Program-made: the position numbers and the translations under genes
Assembly (NCBI GenBank): GCA_050633525.1
Contig: JBOEGR010000015.1
Coordinates: forward strand, 1 to 64,000
Reading direction: 5' to 3'
DNA length: 64,000 bases
DNA from: CANLBN01 sp050633525
GTDB taxonomy: Bacteria > Pseudomonadota > Gammaproteobacteria > Pseudomonadales > Cellvibrionaceae
Notes under the pieces: model-generated
What the model saw: only the letters and a program-made list of their open reading frames with translations
Databases searched by the model: none
What the model was told of the DNA's origin: nothing
Part shown: piece after piece, positions 7,845-16,442 of the stretch
Position numbering within the stretch: position 1 is the stretch's first letter
How the letters are laid out: every line of letters begins with the position of its first letter

Positions 7845-8306
7845 ATGGTTAATAGTAGCTCTATATTTTTTTATTCAATATTAATGTTGCTGATTGGTAT
7901 GGGTATACCGGTTATGGCTGCATTAAATGGGCAGCTAGGAATTAGGTTGGGTAGTCCTTTGGTTGCTACATCAGCTTTATTTTTGGTGGGATTTTTTATC
8001 TGCTTTTTGGCTGTTTTGGTGAGTTATTCAAAAAATAATAATATAAACTATTTTGATGCTAGAGGACTCCCGTATTATATAGGAGCTTTTTTTGTTGTCT
8101 TTTATATATTGGGGATAACATATATTTCACCGAAATTTGGAATTTCAAACTCCATAGCTTTTGTGTTCATGGGTCAAATGCTGTCAATGGCATTAATTGA
8201 TCATTACGGATTCTTTGGTATCACTGAGTATCGAATCACTTTTTATAGGATTTTGGGTCTTGTGATGATGGCTGTAGGTGTTTTTTTTGTTGTTCATAAA
8301 GTTTAA
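7845..8306 (+). CDS. YdcZ/DUF606-family (DMT-type) small membrane transporter
   Basis: A 153-residue very hydrophobic protein with about five transmembrane helices. The N-terminal helix contains GMGIPVMAALNGQLG, typical of the DUF606/YdcZ group of the drug/metabolite transporter superfamily, and the last helix ends VMMAVGVFFVVHK. It ends 27 bases before the PEP mutase gene on the same strand and has the same low-GC codon use. A role in exporting the cluster's product or importing a precursor is inferred from position only. The start ATG 7845 has no strong ribosome site. Confidence 0.75.
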   Translation: MVNSSSIFFYSILMLLIGMGIPVMAALNGQLGIRLGSPLVATSALFLVGFFICFLAVLVSYSKNNNINYFDARGLPYYIGAFFVVFYILGITYISPKFGISNSIAFVFMGQMLSMALIDHYGFFGITEYRITFYRILGLVMMAVGVFFVVHKV

Positions 8307-8333
8307 AAATTAACTAATATAGTGAGATAAAGG

Positions 8334-10331
8334 ATGAATAAATCAAATATTTTGAGAAAAAGCTTATCTCAAAAAAAGATTTCGCAAGTGGTTGGATGCG
8401 GAAATGCAATAGATGCAAAGTATGCTGAAAAACATGGCTTTGATGCAGTGTGGGCAAGTGGCTTGTGTATATCAGCGGCAGCAGGTTTACCTGATGCAGG
8501 TATCATTACTATGACGGAAAACTTAAAGGTTGTTTCTGAAATTAACAGAGCTACTTATTTGCCTATCATAGCAGATTGTGACACGGGTTTTGGTGATGTA
8601 GACAATACCATACACATGGTTAAAGAGTATCGTAGAGCTGGAATCGCTGCTGTATGTATAGAGGACAAAGTATTTCCCAAAACTAATAGTTTTACAGGAA
8701 ACCATAAACAAGTCACTATCAATGAGTTTTCAACAAAGATAAAAGCAGCAAAAGCCTATTCATCTGATGGTGAAATTCTTATTTTTGCAAGAATAGAGTC
8801 GCTTATCTCTGGTGCTGGTATGTCTGATGCCATTAGTAGGGCAGAAGCTTATGCTCAATCTGGTGCCGACGCGATACTGATTCATTCTAAAAAACATGAT
8901 CCAGAGGAGATAGTTAATTTTTGTAATATATGGACAAGAAAAAATATAGATATTCCTATTATTGTTGTTCCGACAACCTACTATAAGGTTAAAAAAGAAG
9001 AGTTAGAAAATATAGGAGTTGCTATGGTGATTTATGCAAATCAGGGTTTGAGAGCATCCATTAAAGCTGTTGATGAAACTTTTAGTAGGATTAAAAATGA
9101 TAATAGTACTGAGAGTATTGAAAAAGATATTGGTTCCTTATCAGAATTATTATCAATTAGTGGTACTGATTCATTACAAAGGAATAATGTTTCAGAAAAA
9201 AAATGCAAGACAAGCAGCTGGAGTAAAGCTTATACTCTTTTAAACCCAGGGCCTGTCAATGTTCATCCTGAAGTTACTCAAGCACTATGTGGGCCAGATA
9301 TGTGCCATAGAGAAAGTGAATTTTTTGATTTACTAAATGATACTCGAAATAAACTTGTTAAAGTTTGTAATGGTGGGCAAGATTCGACTGCAGTTATTCT
9401 TACAGGCTCTGGAACTTCAGCGCTAGAATCTGTGATTTCATCCGTGATCCCAGACCAAGGAAAAGTACTGCTTATTAATAATGGTACTTACGGTGAAAGA
9501 ATAGCCAATATATTATCAACTTATAATATTGATTTTGAAAATTTAGATTTTGGCATTGGTAATATTGTTGATCTTGAAAAAGTACAAAATATTTTAGAAA
9601 AAAGAAATGACTTTTATGCAATAGCAATGGTTCATCATGAAACAAGTAGCGGTATACTTAATCCACTTCATGATGTTGGAAGCTTGGCAAAAAAATATAA
9701 TATAGAACTAATTGTCGATGCGATAAGTAGTATTGGTGTCGAAGATATTAATATAGAAAGAGATAATGTCACTTGGTGTATAGGGTCATCGAATAAGTGT
9801 ATAGAAGGTACTCCAGGTTTAAGTTTTATTTGCGCAGATAAAAATAGTTTTAATAGAATTGCAAATCAATCGCCTAGAAATTTTTACTTGAACCTAGGAA
9901 GACATTATGTTTCTCAATATTATGAAAAAGTACCATTGTTTACCCCTTCTGTTCAGGCATTTTATTCATTAAATAAGGCACTTGATATTCTTCTTAAAGA
10001 AAGTGTTCTGGGTAGATATGACCGATACTTAAATCATGCCAAAAGACTTCGTAATAGCCTAAAAAATCTCGATTTTGAATTGATTGCGTCAGAGAAAGAC
10101 ATGTCGTGTGTGACTACAATATTTAAAATGAAAGACAATGTTAGTTATGATGATTTTCATTATTATATGAAGAGTTGTGGATTCATTATATATAAAGCAG
10201 ATAGCAGATTAGGAAATGTTTTTCGCATATCTTCTATGGGCCAGGTATCGAGTTCAGATATTGATGTTTTCCTTTTTTATGCTGAAAATTTTATTGCAAA
10301 TACAAAAAATTTTATAAAGGAGGTTGTCTAA
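8334..10331 (+). CDS. Phosphoenolpyruvate mutase fused to a 2-aminoethylphosphonate-transaminase-type domain
   Basis: A 665-residue two-domain enzyme. Residues about 8-260 are a PEP mutase of the isocitrate-lyase superfamily: Mg-binding DCDTGFG (81-87) and the diagnostic EDKVFPKTNS (110-119; family EDKxxxKxNS), which separates true mutases from lyases. It converts PEP to phosphonopyruvate, the entry step to C-P natural products. After a polar linker (about 255-297), residues 298-655 are a class V PLP aminotransferase like PhnW: LNPGPVNV (303-310), VDAISS with Asp462, and PLP lysine Lys488 in SSNKCIEGTPG. PhnW interconverts an aminoalkylphosphonate and its aldehyde. No phosphonopyruvate decarboxylase is nearby, so the substrate may be another phosphonoaldehyde or phosphonopyruvate itself. 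The stop overlaps the next start (TAATG). Both active sites look complete. Confidence 0.92.
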   Translation: MNKSNILRKSLSQKKISQVVGCGNAIDAKYAEKHGFDAVWASGLCISAAAGLPDAGIITMTENLKVVSEINRATYLPIIADCDTGFGDVDNTIHMVKEYRRAGIAAVCIEDKVFPKTNSFTGNHKQVTINEFSTKIKAAKAYSSDGEILIFARIESLISGAGMSDAISRAEAYAQSGADAILIHSKKHDPEEIVNFCNIWTRKNIDIPIIVVPTTYYKVKKEELENIGVAMVIYANQGLRASIKAVDETFSRIKNDNSTESIEKDIGSLSELLSISGTDSLQRNNVSEKKCKTSSWSKAYTLLNPGPVNVHPEVTQALCGPDMCHRESEFFDLLNDTRNKLVKVCNGGQDSTAVILTGSGTSALESVISSVIPDQGKVLLINNGTYGERIANILSTYNIDFENLDFGIGNIVDLEKVQNILEKRNDFYAIAMVHHETSSGILNPLHDVGSLAKKYNIELIVDAISSIGVEDINIERDNVTWCIGSSNKCIEGTPGLSFICADKNSFNRIANQSPRNFYLNLGRHYVSQYYEKVPLFTPSVQAFYSLNKALDILLKESVLGRYDRYLNHAKRLRNSLKNLDFELIASEKDMSCVTTIFKMKDNVSYDDFHYYMKSCGFIIYKADSRLGNVFRISSMGQVSSSDIDVFLFYAENFIANTKNFIKEVV

Positions 10332-12505
10332 TGGATTTGAGATTTAAGTTGGCAATTGTTGGTGGTGGTCCAAGTGCAACATACACCTTAGAAAGATTGG
10401 CCGCTTATATTTCTAATTTTAAAATTTCATCGAAATTAGAAATTACTATATTTGATAAAACCAAAAAATTTGGATCTGGACAGGTGCATGACTTTGAGCA
10501 ACCTAATAGTAGTTTTTTAAACAGAATATCGGGGCAGGTTTCATTCGCTGCTGATGAAAGTATCATTGGGGCAGGGCCATTGTTGCCAGAAAAAGATAGG
10601 TTAACCCTGGATCTATGGGCACAAAAAGAATTTATAAAAAATGGTAATAAAGACTTTGATTTAAATCCTACTTCCTGGCCTAAAAGATATATACATGGTC
10701 TTGCGCTTAAGTACTATTTTGAGAAATATATAAAAATTATTAGATCTAACAAAGTTCAAGTTAGTCTTGTAAATGATGAAGTAATTGATATAAAAGAATC
10801 TGATTATGGCTTTGATGTCTTGTCAAGAAATGGTTCGTATCAAGCTAGTCATTTATTGTTTGTTACTGGTCATTCATTTAACAGTCCCTTAAAAGATGAA
10901 ATGTACCGAAAATACATACAATTTTCTTCAAATAATAATGCAGAATATATATCAAGTGCTTATCCTCTTGAAAAAAATATCACTTCCGTAAATATTAAGC
11001 CAACGACTTCAGTTGCATGCTTGGGCATGGGGTTAACGACAATAGATATTATCTTGTTTTTAACTGAAGGTAGAGGTGGTGTATTTGAAGAAGGCGATAA
11101 AGGGGAGCTGATATATAAAAAAACAGGTAAAGAGCCTAAAAATATTATTGCTTTCAGTCAATCTGGTTTATTTACTTTTGCTAGGCCCTATAATGCTAAA
11201 GAGGAAAACCTTGAAAAGTATGAACATAAAGGAGTTTTTTTAACAAAAAGTGCAATAGATTGCTTGCGTAAGAGTAAGGGTATTTTAAATAATGCCTTTG
11301 GTAGTGCTGAAGTCAAGCAATTAAATTTTCGGGATACACTTTGGCCTTTAATGCAGCTGGAAATGGCATTTTTATATTATAAAACCTTACTCGGTAGTGA
11401 ATTTTCTAAGTATATAGAAGCTGTAGTTAGACCTGTATACGATAGTTTTATCAATGATTCTGAGTCAGTGATCTCTACTCAACAATTAATTGATCCTATT
11501 AGTAATGAATTTTTATACCTAGCAAGTACTATAGATGAAATTTTATTAGGAAAAACTAGACTAAAAAATATTGATGTAAGTAACAAATGGGATTTGAGTA
11601 AAATATTGAATCATTACCTAACAGTTATATTAGGTGAAAGTTTAGGCAAGGATGTATTTGAAAATTTGAAATTTTCAAATAAAGCTATAAATGTAAAAGA
11701 TCAATATATATCAGTTTATGACCATAACATTCTTCTTATAGATAATCAGTATGATTGGGATAAGTATATTTCTCCAATAGATTATGAAAACTATAGCAGC
11801 CCAGATGAATACAAAAAGGCATTTATTAGCTTTATGGAAAAAGATCATTTGCACGCAAAACAAAACAATTTAAAAAACCCAGGTAAGTCAATGTCTGATG
11901 GTGTTTGGAGGGACTTACGGGAAGTTTTATCTTATGCGGCTGATTTTGGTGGTTTAACGCCAGATAGCCATAAAGAATTTTTGAATGTCTTTATGCGACA
12001 TCATAATCGAGTAGCAAATGGAGCTGCACTAGAGGTGATGGAAAAAATAAAAGCTTTAATAATTGCTGGTATTGTTGATATATCTATAGGTCCTAATGCA
12101 GAGGTACTAGAAGACGAATCTTCTGGTAAATTCAGGATATATGGTGAAAAAACTGGTGCGGAAAAGTTAGCAGATGTCTTGATTAACTCCAAAGTACATA
12201 CATTTGACCCTGAAATTGATGCATCTCCATTGTATCCTAACCTTCTTAAAAAAGGTCTTATAACTAAGTGGGTTAACCCAGCAAATAATAAATCTGATAA
12301 TTTTAAACCTGGCGGTCTGCATTTGACAGAAAAGTTTCACCCCGTAAACCATGATGGGGAAGTTGATACACGTATGACCTTTTTAGGCCCACCTAGCGAG
12401 GGTGTAATGTTTTTTCAATTAGGCGCTTTAAGACCTAACCAAAATCATCATGTAATGAAGGATATATTAATTTGGGTTAAGGAGTTTTGGAGCAAGTTGA
12501 GTTAA
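10331..12505 (+). CDS. FAD/NAD(P)-binding protein of the CreE/HpyO (NAD_binding_9) type, possible N-oxygenase
   Basis: A 724-residue flavoprotein with a strong ribosome site (AAAGGAGG, 10316-10323). The N-terminal Rossmann motif IVGGGPSATYTLERL (residues 9-23), the WPKRYIHGLAL stretch (116-126), FVTGH (177-181) and a second nucleotide-binding turn CLGMGLTTIDI (230-240) fit the COG4529/PF13454 group. From family knowledge that group includes CreE-type enzymes that oxidise the amino group of aspartate. The C-terminal third (about 510-724) keeps conserved-looking segments but no motif I can name. Phosphonoalanine is the phosphonate analogue of aspartate, and aminated phosphonates are expected here, so N-oxidation of such a compound is plausible. 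The CreD-type lyase partner is absent. Function is inferred. Confidence 0.7.
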   Translation: MDLRFKLAIVGGGPSATYTLERLAAYISNFKISSKLEITIFDKTKKFGSGQVHDFEQPNSSFLNRISGQVSFAADESIIGAGPLLPEKDRLTLDLWAQKEFIKNGNKDFDLNPTSWPKRYIHGLALKYYFEKYIKIIRSNKVQVSLVNDEVIDIKESDYGFDVLSRNGSYQASHLLFVTGHSFNSPLKDEMYRKYIQFSSNNNAEYISSAYPLEKNITSVNIKPTTSVACLGMGLTTIDIILFLTEGRGGVFEEGDKGELIYKKTGKEPKNIIAFSQSGLFTFARPYNAKEENLEKYEHKGVFLTKSAIDCLRKSKGILNNAFGSAEVKQLNFRDTLWPLMQLEMAFLYYKTLLGSEFSKYIEAVVRPVYDSFINDSESVISTQQLIDPISNEFLYLASTIDEILLGKTRLKNIDVSNKWDLSKILNHYLTVILGESLGKDVFENLKFSNKAINVKDQYISVYDHNILLIDNQYDWDKYISPIDYENYSSPDEYKKAFISFMEKDHLHAKQNNLKNPGKSMSDGVWRDLREVLSYAADFGGLTPDSHKEFLNVFMRHHNRVANGAALEVMEKIKALIIAGIVDISIGPNAEVLEDESSGKFRIYGEKTGAEKLADVLINSKVHTFDPEIDASPLYPNLLKKGLITKWVNPANNKSDNFKPGGLHLTEKFHPVNHDGEVDTRMTFLGPPSEGVMFFQLGALRPNQNHHVMKDILIWVKEFWSKLS

Positions 12506-13540
12506 ATGGAAAGTTTTATGAGATCAGCAATATTGTCTGCTTCCAGGTGTTGTGATGTTGTAAATTCAAATTTACCAGAAGTTTTTGATGATGAAATTTT
12601 AGTAAAAGTCAATTTTTCAGGTATTTGTGGTTCTGATATTGCTGTATATCATGGAACTCATCCTTATAAAAAGCCGCCAGTTGTTTTAGGACATGAATTT
12701 TCAGGAATTGTTGTAGATAAAGGGAGAAGTGTTAAAAATGTCAATGAAGGTGACTTGATTACCGCAATGTCATATTCGCCCTGTGAAAAGTGTCCTTTGT
12801 GTTATGGAGGATTACAAAATTTATGTGAAAACAAGAAAAGCTTATCACATGATGACATGCCTGGATCGTTTTCTGAGTATATTAAAATTAAAGCCAATAT
12901 GGCAATTAAACTTAATAATGTTGACCCTCGTGTGGCTGCTTTAGTTGAACCTCTGTCAATAGGTCATCATTCGATTTCTACTTTATCTAATAAAAATGCA
13001 GAAAATATAGTGATTATAGGCGCTGGTGCAATAGGCTTGTCAACTTTGATTGCTGCAAAGTGCTCTAGAATAAAAAAAATAGCCATGGTTGATGTTGAAG
13101 ATAATAAAGAAAAAATTTGTCAACACTTTGGCGCAAGTTGCTTTTTCAATTCAAAAAAGTATGATCTTAAAAAATCTATTGATGATAACTTTCCAGATGG
13201 CGTGGACTGTGTAATTATTTCTTATAGCTATAAGGGCTGTATAGACGATGCTATTGATATGGTTAAACCTGGCGGGACGGTTTTGATTGTGGCTTACTTC
13301 ACTGAGTATCAGAGTGTAAATTTTAATAAGGCAATTATTAAAGGAATTTCAATACAAACAGCCTTCTTGGGGAACAAAAAAGATTTTGAATCTGTTGTTA
13401 GCTGGATAGAGTCAAAAAAAATTGATCCAGAAAAATTAATAACACATGAGTTCCCTTTAAATCATATTGCTAATGCATTTTTATTTATCGAAAATAATAA
13501 AGGTGTATGTGGCAAAGTGTTAATCAACATGGGAAATTGA
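12506..13540 (+). CDS. Zinc-dependent medium-chain alcohol/polyol dehydrogenase
   Basis: A 344-residue MDR-family dehydrogenase. Catalytic zinc ligands are Cys41 (GICGSD) and His63-Glu64 (GHEFSG). The structural zinc site has four Cys at 93, 96, 99 and 107 (SPCEKCPLCYGGLQNLC). The NAD(P) motif VIIGAGAIGLST begins at about residue 168. It most resembles sorbitol/threonine dehydrogenases, which act on secondary alcohols. In this operon it could oxidise or reduce a hydroxy-phosphonate. ATG 12506 directly follows the previous stop. ATG 12518 (second Met, with GGAAAG just upstream) is an equally good start and fits the family N-terminus better. Confidence 0.85.
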   Translation: MESFMRSAILSASRCCDVVNSNLPEVFDDEILVKVNFSGICGSDIAVYHGTHPYKKPPVVLGHEFSGIVVDKGRSVKNVNEGDLITAMSYSPCEKCPLCYGGLQNLCENKKSLSHDDMPGSFSEYIKIKANMAIKLNNVDPRVAALVEPLSIGHHSISTLSNKNAENIVIIGAGAIGLSTLIAAKCSRIKKIAMVDVEDNKEKICQHFGASCFFNSKKYDLKKSIDDNFPDGVDCVIISYSYKGCIDDAIDMVKPGGTVLIVAYFTEYQSVNFNKAIIKGISIQTAFLGNKKDFESVVSWIESKKIDPEKLITHEFPLNHIANAFLFIENNKGVCGKVLINMGN

Positions 13541-13544
13541 TATT

Positions 13545-14639
13545 TTGAAAAAAATCAATGTTGCTGTTATTGGCGCTGGAGGTATTACTGGAAGAGAAGT
13601 TTGCCGCTTGTTGTTGTCACATGAAAAAGTCAATAAGATATTGCCAGTTGCCAGATCACAAGAAAATTTTTCAAGGGTGCATAGAAACCTAGATGGCTCA
13701 GATTTGGAGTTTATTAAAATAGAAGATCTAAAAAAACAATTAGCAACTGTAGATGTTGTATATTTTTGCACTCCAACGGGTGAGTGTATGAAAAATGCCA
13801 AATTTTTCCTCGATGCTAATTGCTTAATTATTGACTTAAGTGCTGATTTTAGGTTTTCATCGTGTGATGACTTTGAAAGAGCCCATAATAAAAAGCATAT
13901 GGCTCCAGATCTAAATTCACAAGCCGTTTACGGTATAACTGAAATATATAGAAAAAAGATAGTCAATTCTCGTTTAATTGCTAACCCAGGCTGTTATGTG
14001 ATAGCGAGTATTTTAGGTATGGCGCCAATGTTGCAATCTGAGTTGATTGATTTTGATAAACGTATCAGTATATTCGGTATCAATGGTACTTCTGGTGCTG
14101 GTTTATCACAGAAAGCAGATTTATTGCATGTCAATGCTTTTGGATCTATGTTGCCTTATAATCTTAATGGGCATAGACATTGTTTAGAGATTGAAAAACA
14201 ATCAGAAGAACTATCGGGTTGCCCAGTTAAGTGTGATTTAACCACTATGCATGGAAACTTTTCTAGGGGTATACTGGTTGTAATTTGCCTGCCAGTTAAA
14301 AAACTTTATATCGATACAATTACTCGTGATAGTTTGATAAGCGATTATTTGGACTACTTTGGTAAAAAATCAGATAAGGAAAATTTTGTCATAATTAATA
14401 ACTTTTCGCGAAATGAATCCGCATCTAGTAAGGAGTACGATTTATACCCTAGTATGGCGAAAGTTGTGGGATCAAATTTTTGTCATCTAGGAATAGATTA
14501 TGATAGAAATAGTGAAATGATAAAAATAGTATCGGTGATTGATAATTTAATTAAAGGTGCGGCTGGTTCTGGTATACAAAATATGAATGTGGCCTTGGGT
14601 TATCAAGAGAATCTTGGGCTTGAAGCATATGGAATGTAA
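13545..14639 (+). CDS. ArgC-like acyl-phosphate reductase (N-acetyl-gamma-glutamyl-phosphate reductase family)
   Basis: A 364-residue protein starting at TTG 13545 (GGGAA upstream). It has the ArgC features: N-terminal nucleotide motif VIGAGGITGREV (8-19), LSADFRF (98-104), the nucleophile Cys150 in NPGCY, and the catalytic His region NGHRHCLEIE (208-217). ArgC reduces an acyl phosphate to an aldehyde with NADPH. Arginine synthesis is unlikely here because no argB, argJ or argD is nearby, while a PGK-like kinase that could make an acyl phosphate lies in the same operon. Slightly longer than housekeeping ArgC. The inferred role is reduction of a phosphonate-bearing acyl phosphate to an aldehyde. 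Confidence 0.85.
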   Translation: MKKINVAVIGAGGITGREVCRLLLSHEKVNKILPVARSQENFSRVHRNLDGSDLEFIKIEDLKKQLATVDVVYFCTPTGECMKNAKFFLDANCLIIDLSADFRFSSCDDFERAHNKKHMAPDLNSQAVYGITEIYRKKIVNSRLIANPGCYVIASILGMAPMLQSELIDFDKRISIFGINGTSGAGLSQKADLLHVNAFGSMLPYNLNGHRHCLEIEKQSEELSGCPVKCDLTTMHGNFSRGILVVICLPVKKLYIDTITRDSLISDYLDYFGKKSDKENFVIINNFSRNESASSKEYDLYPSMAKVVGSNFCHLGIDYDRNSEMIKIVSVIDNLIKGAAGSGIQNMNVALGYQENLGLEAYGM

Positions 14640-15207
14640 TGTGGGCAAAGGTATAAAGCCAAAATTTTTTACTATTTCAGGTCCGAGTGGTGTTGGAAAA
14701 ACAACAGTTTTTAATGAAATATGCGAATCAAGTTTATTTAAGTCTGGCCAGCTGGAAGCCCCAGTGAAAATATCAACTCGAACGTCTAGGCTATCGGATA
14801 ACGTAGCAGAAATTAAATCTGTGTCATTGACAGATTATAAAAAACTCTCTGCTAAAGAAAAAATGATAGAGTTTAATAGGCATGATTACCACTATTCTGT
14901 ACTTTTTCCTAAGTCTATGGAAGAAAAAATATTTTTTCAAGTAGTGCCTGCCGAATATGCCATTATTGCAAAAAAAAAATATAAATTGGAGATAGATTTT
15001 TACATTATTATGTTGATGGCACCTAGTTCTTTAATCAATTCCAGAAGGAGTAGTAGGTGTGATAATTTATCTAATGATGAAGTTATTTCTCGGCAAGAAA
15101 CATTTGAAATAGAATCTAAAGTGAATTATGACTACCTAGTGGATGCATCTATGCCAATTGCAGATGTGGTCGATAATGTTTTAAGTATCATTAATGATAA
15201 GAGATAA
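14629..15207 (+). CDS. Guanylate kinase / PhnN-like P-loop kinase
   Basis: A protein of about 192 residues with Walker A GPSGVGKTT near the N-terminus and the layout of guanylate kinases and PhnN (ribose 1,5-bisphosphate phosphokinase), including a TR-type loop (ISTRTSR). The start is taken at ATG 14629, overlapping the ArgC-like stop by 11 bases. An upstream ATG 14587 is in frame but would overlap 53 bases, and GTG 14641 is another option. Members phosphorylate a phosphate group. In this setting the target could be a phosphonate group, for activation or self-protection as known for fosfomycin kinases. That is inference; it could also be a diverged GMP kinase. Confidence 0.7.
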   Translation: MECNVGKGIKPKFFTISGPSGVGKTTVFNEICESSLFKSGQLEAPVKISTRTSRLSDNVAEIKSVSLTDYKKLSAKEKMIEFNRHDYHYSVLFPKSMEEKIFFQVVPAEYAIIAKKKYKLEIDFYIIMLMAPSSLINSRRSSRCDNLSNDEVISRQETFEIESKVNYDYLVDASMPIADVVDNVLSIINDKR

Positions 15208-15211
15208 GTAT

Positions 15212-15802
15212 ATGAAGTTTTCAGATATACATAATTATAAAGAAGAGATAAATACACTACATAATATTAAAAAGGTTGCTGATTCACATAGTATAGATAT
15301 CTGCTTTTTTGGTGGTTTTGCAGCGAATATATATGGTTCAGAACGAGAGCTGACTGATATCGATATATTGGCAAATGCTGAAAGCTTTGAATGGGTTAAG
15401 GATAACTTTTCATATACTGATGAAAGTGATAAAAGTATCCATATTGGTCGTATTGAAATATGTAAATCTCCCATTGTATTTGAAGTGGCGGGAAAGAAGT
15501 ATTATTGGTCTTTTGATACCTTAGCAATGCAAAAGATGTCGACAACTTTAATTGAGAAAGAAGAATTTAAAGTTTTATCTCGGGAAGACCTTATTACTAT
15601 GAAGTCTATATTAGGCAGGGGTGAAGCTGAAGGTAAGTTTGATTTGCCAGATATTATGAATATTATTCAACATATTGGAAAAAATAATATTGATTTTGAA
15701 TATGTTTTACTAAGATCTAATAAGATTGATTCAATAGAAAGAGTATCTCAAACATTATCAGGTTTAGGTTTTTTATTAGAAAGTATGAGTGATATCAAAT
15801 GA
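15212..15802 (+). CDS. Small nucleotidyltransferase-fold protein
   Basis: A protein of about 196 residues from ATG 15212, four bases after the previous stop. ATG 15194 is in frame but overlaps the kinase gene. The sequence FFGGFAANIYGSERELTDID shows the polymerase-beta-like nucleotidyltransferase signature (GG, then DxD with metal-binding Asp), seen in AbiEii/MNT-type and aminoglycoside-adenylyl-like proteins. A third acidic residue in the following strand (EICKSPIVFEVAG) is plausible. It might attach a nucleotide to a phosphonate intermediate, a known strategy in phosphonate pathways, or act as an accessory or resistance enzyme. The exact family is not recognised. Confidence 0.6.
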   Translation: MKFSDIHNYKEEINTLHNIKKVADSHSIDICFFGGFAANIYGSERELTDIDILANAESFEWVKDNFSYTDESDKSIHIGRIEICKSPIVFEVAGKKYYWSFDTLAMQKMSTTLIEKEEFKVLSREDLITMKSILGRGEAEGKFDLPDIMNIIQHIGKNNIDFEYVLLRSNKIDSIERVSQTLSGLGFLLESMSDIK

Positions 15803-16422
15803 GTCTAGATGGTGACCCAGAAATAGTGAATAATTTCTTTGATTGTGCTCCTGGTAACCCTATTAAGTTATTAAATCATTGGTTCTTGCAGGCAAACAAT
15901 TTGGGTGTTAGTGAACCTTATGGTTTTGTATTGTCTACCATTTCATCTGAATACGGCTGCTCTTCCAGAGTGGTTTTGGCAAAAGAAATAGATGATCTTG
16001 GCGTAATATTTTCTACCAGTGAGAATAGTAGAAAAGGTAAGGAAATATATAAAGATCCCAATGTCTCGGCTAATTTTTGGTGGAGAGAAACGCTTCAGCA
16101 AATAGAAATTAAAGGTCAGGTAGTAAAACTATCAGCAAAGGAATCTGAAGATATATTTCAAAATAGAGTGCGTTCAGCTAAAGTGATTGCAGTAGTTTCT
16201 CAACAAAGTATTATTTTAGACGATGAAAATATTTTGAAGAGTGAGGTAGCGTCTATTATTGCTTCAGAAGAAAAAATAGCAAAGCCCGATAGCTGGCATG
16301 CCTATAGAATAATTCCGAATGAAGTAGAATTTTGGCATGGTAGTCCTGATCGGTTTCATCGGCGCTTGAAGTATATTCGACAAAAAGATGAGGGCTGGAG
16401 CCACTTTAGGCTGCAGCCATAA
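15799..16422 (+). CDS. PdxH-like FMN-dependent oxidase (pyridoxamine-phosphate-oxidase family)
   Basis: A 207-residue protein overlapping the previous gene by ATGA. It follows PdxH throughout: N-terminal NPIKLLNHWFLQANNLGVSEP, the FMN-binding SSRVVLAKEID and NSRKGKEIYKDPNVSANFWW, and the C-terminal FWHGSPDRFHRRLKY ending RLQP. True PdxH makes pyridoxal phosphate. Within biosynthetic operons paralogues such as PhzG oxidise pathway intermediates. It could supply PLP to the aminotransferase domain or catalyse an oxidation. The sequence does not decide. Confidence 0.82.
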   Translation: MSLDGDPEIVNNFFDCAPGNPIKLLNHWFLQANNLGVSEPYGFVLSTISSEYGCSSRVVLAKEIDDLGVIFSTSENSRKGKEIYKDPNVSANFWWRETLQQIEIKGQVVKLSAKESEDIFQNRVRSAKVIAVVSQQSIILDDENILKSEVASIIASEEKIAKPDSWHAYRIIPNEVEFWHGSPDRFHRRLKYIRQKDEGWSHFRLQP

Positions 16423-16442
16423 TAATAGGAAAGGGCTAGGTT

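Noticed and set aside
8334..10331. Possibility that the N-terminal domain is a methylisocitrate lyase or oxaloacetate-decarboxylase-like relative rather than a PEP mutase
   Set aside because: The EDKVFPKTNS stretch matches the PEP-mutase-specific motif; lyases carry a KKCGH-type motif instead.
13545..14639. The ArgC homologue as a housekeeping arginine gene
   Set aside because: No other arginine gene is nearby, and it shares overlaps and AT-rich codon use with the island operon. Still, only an assay can exclude the classical activity.
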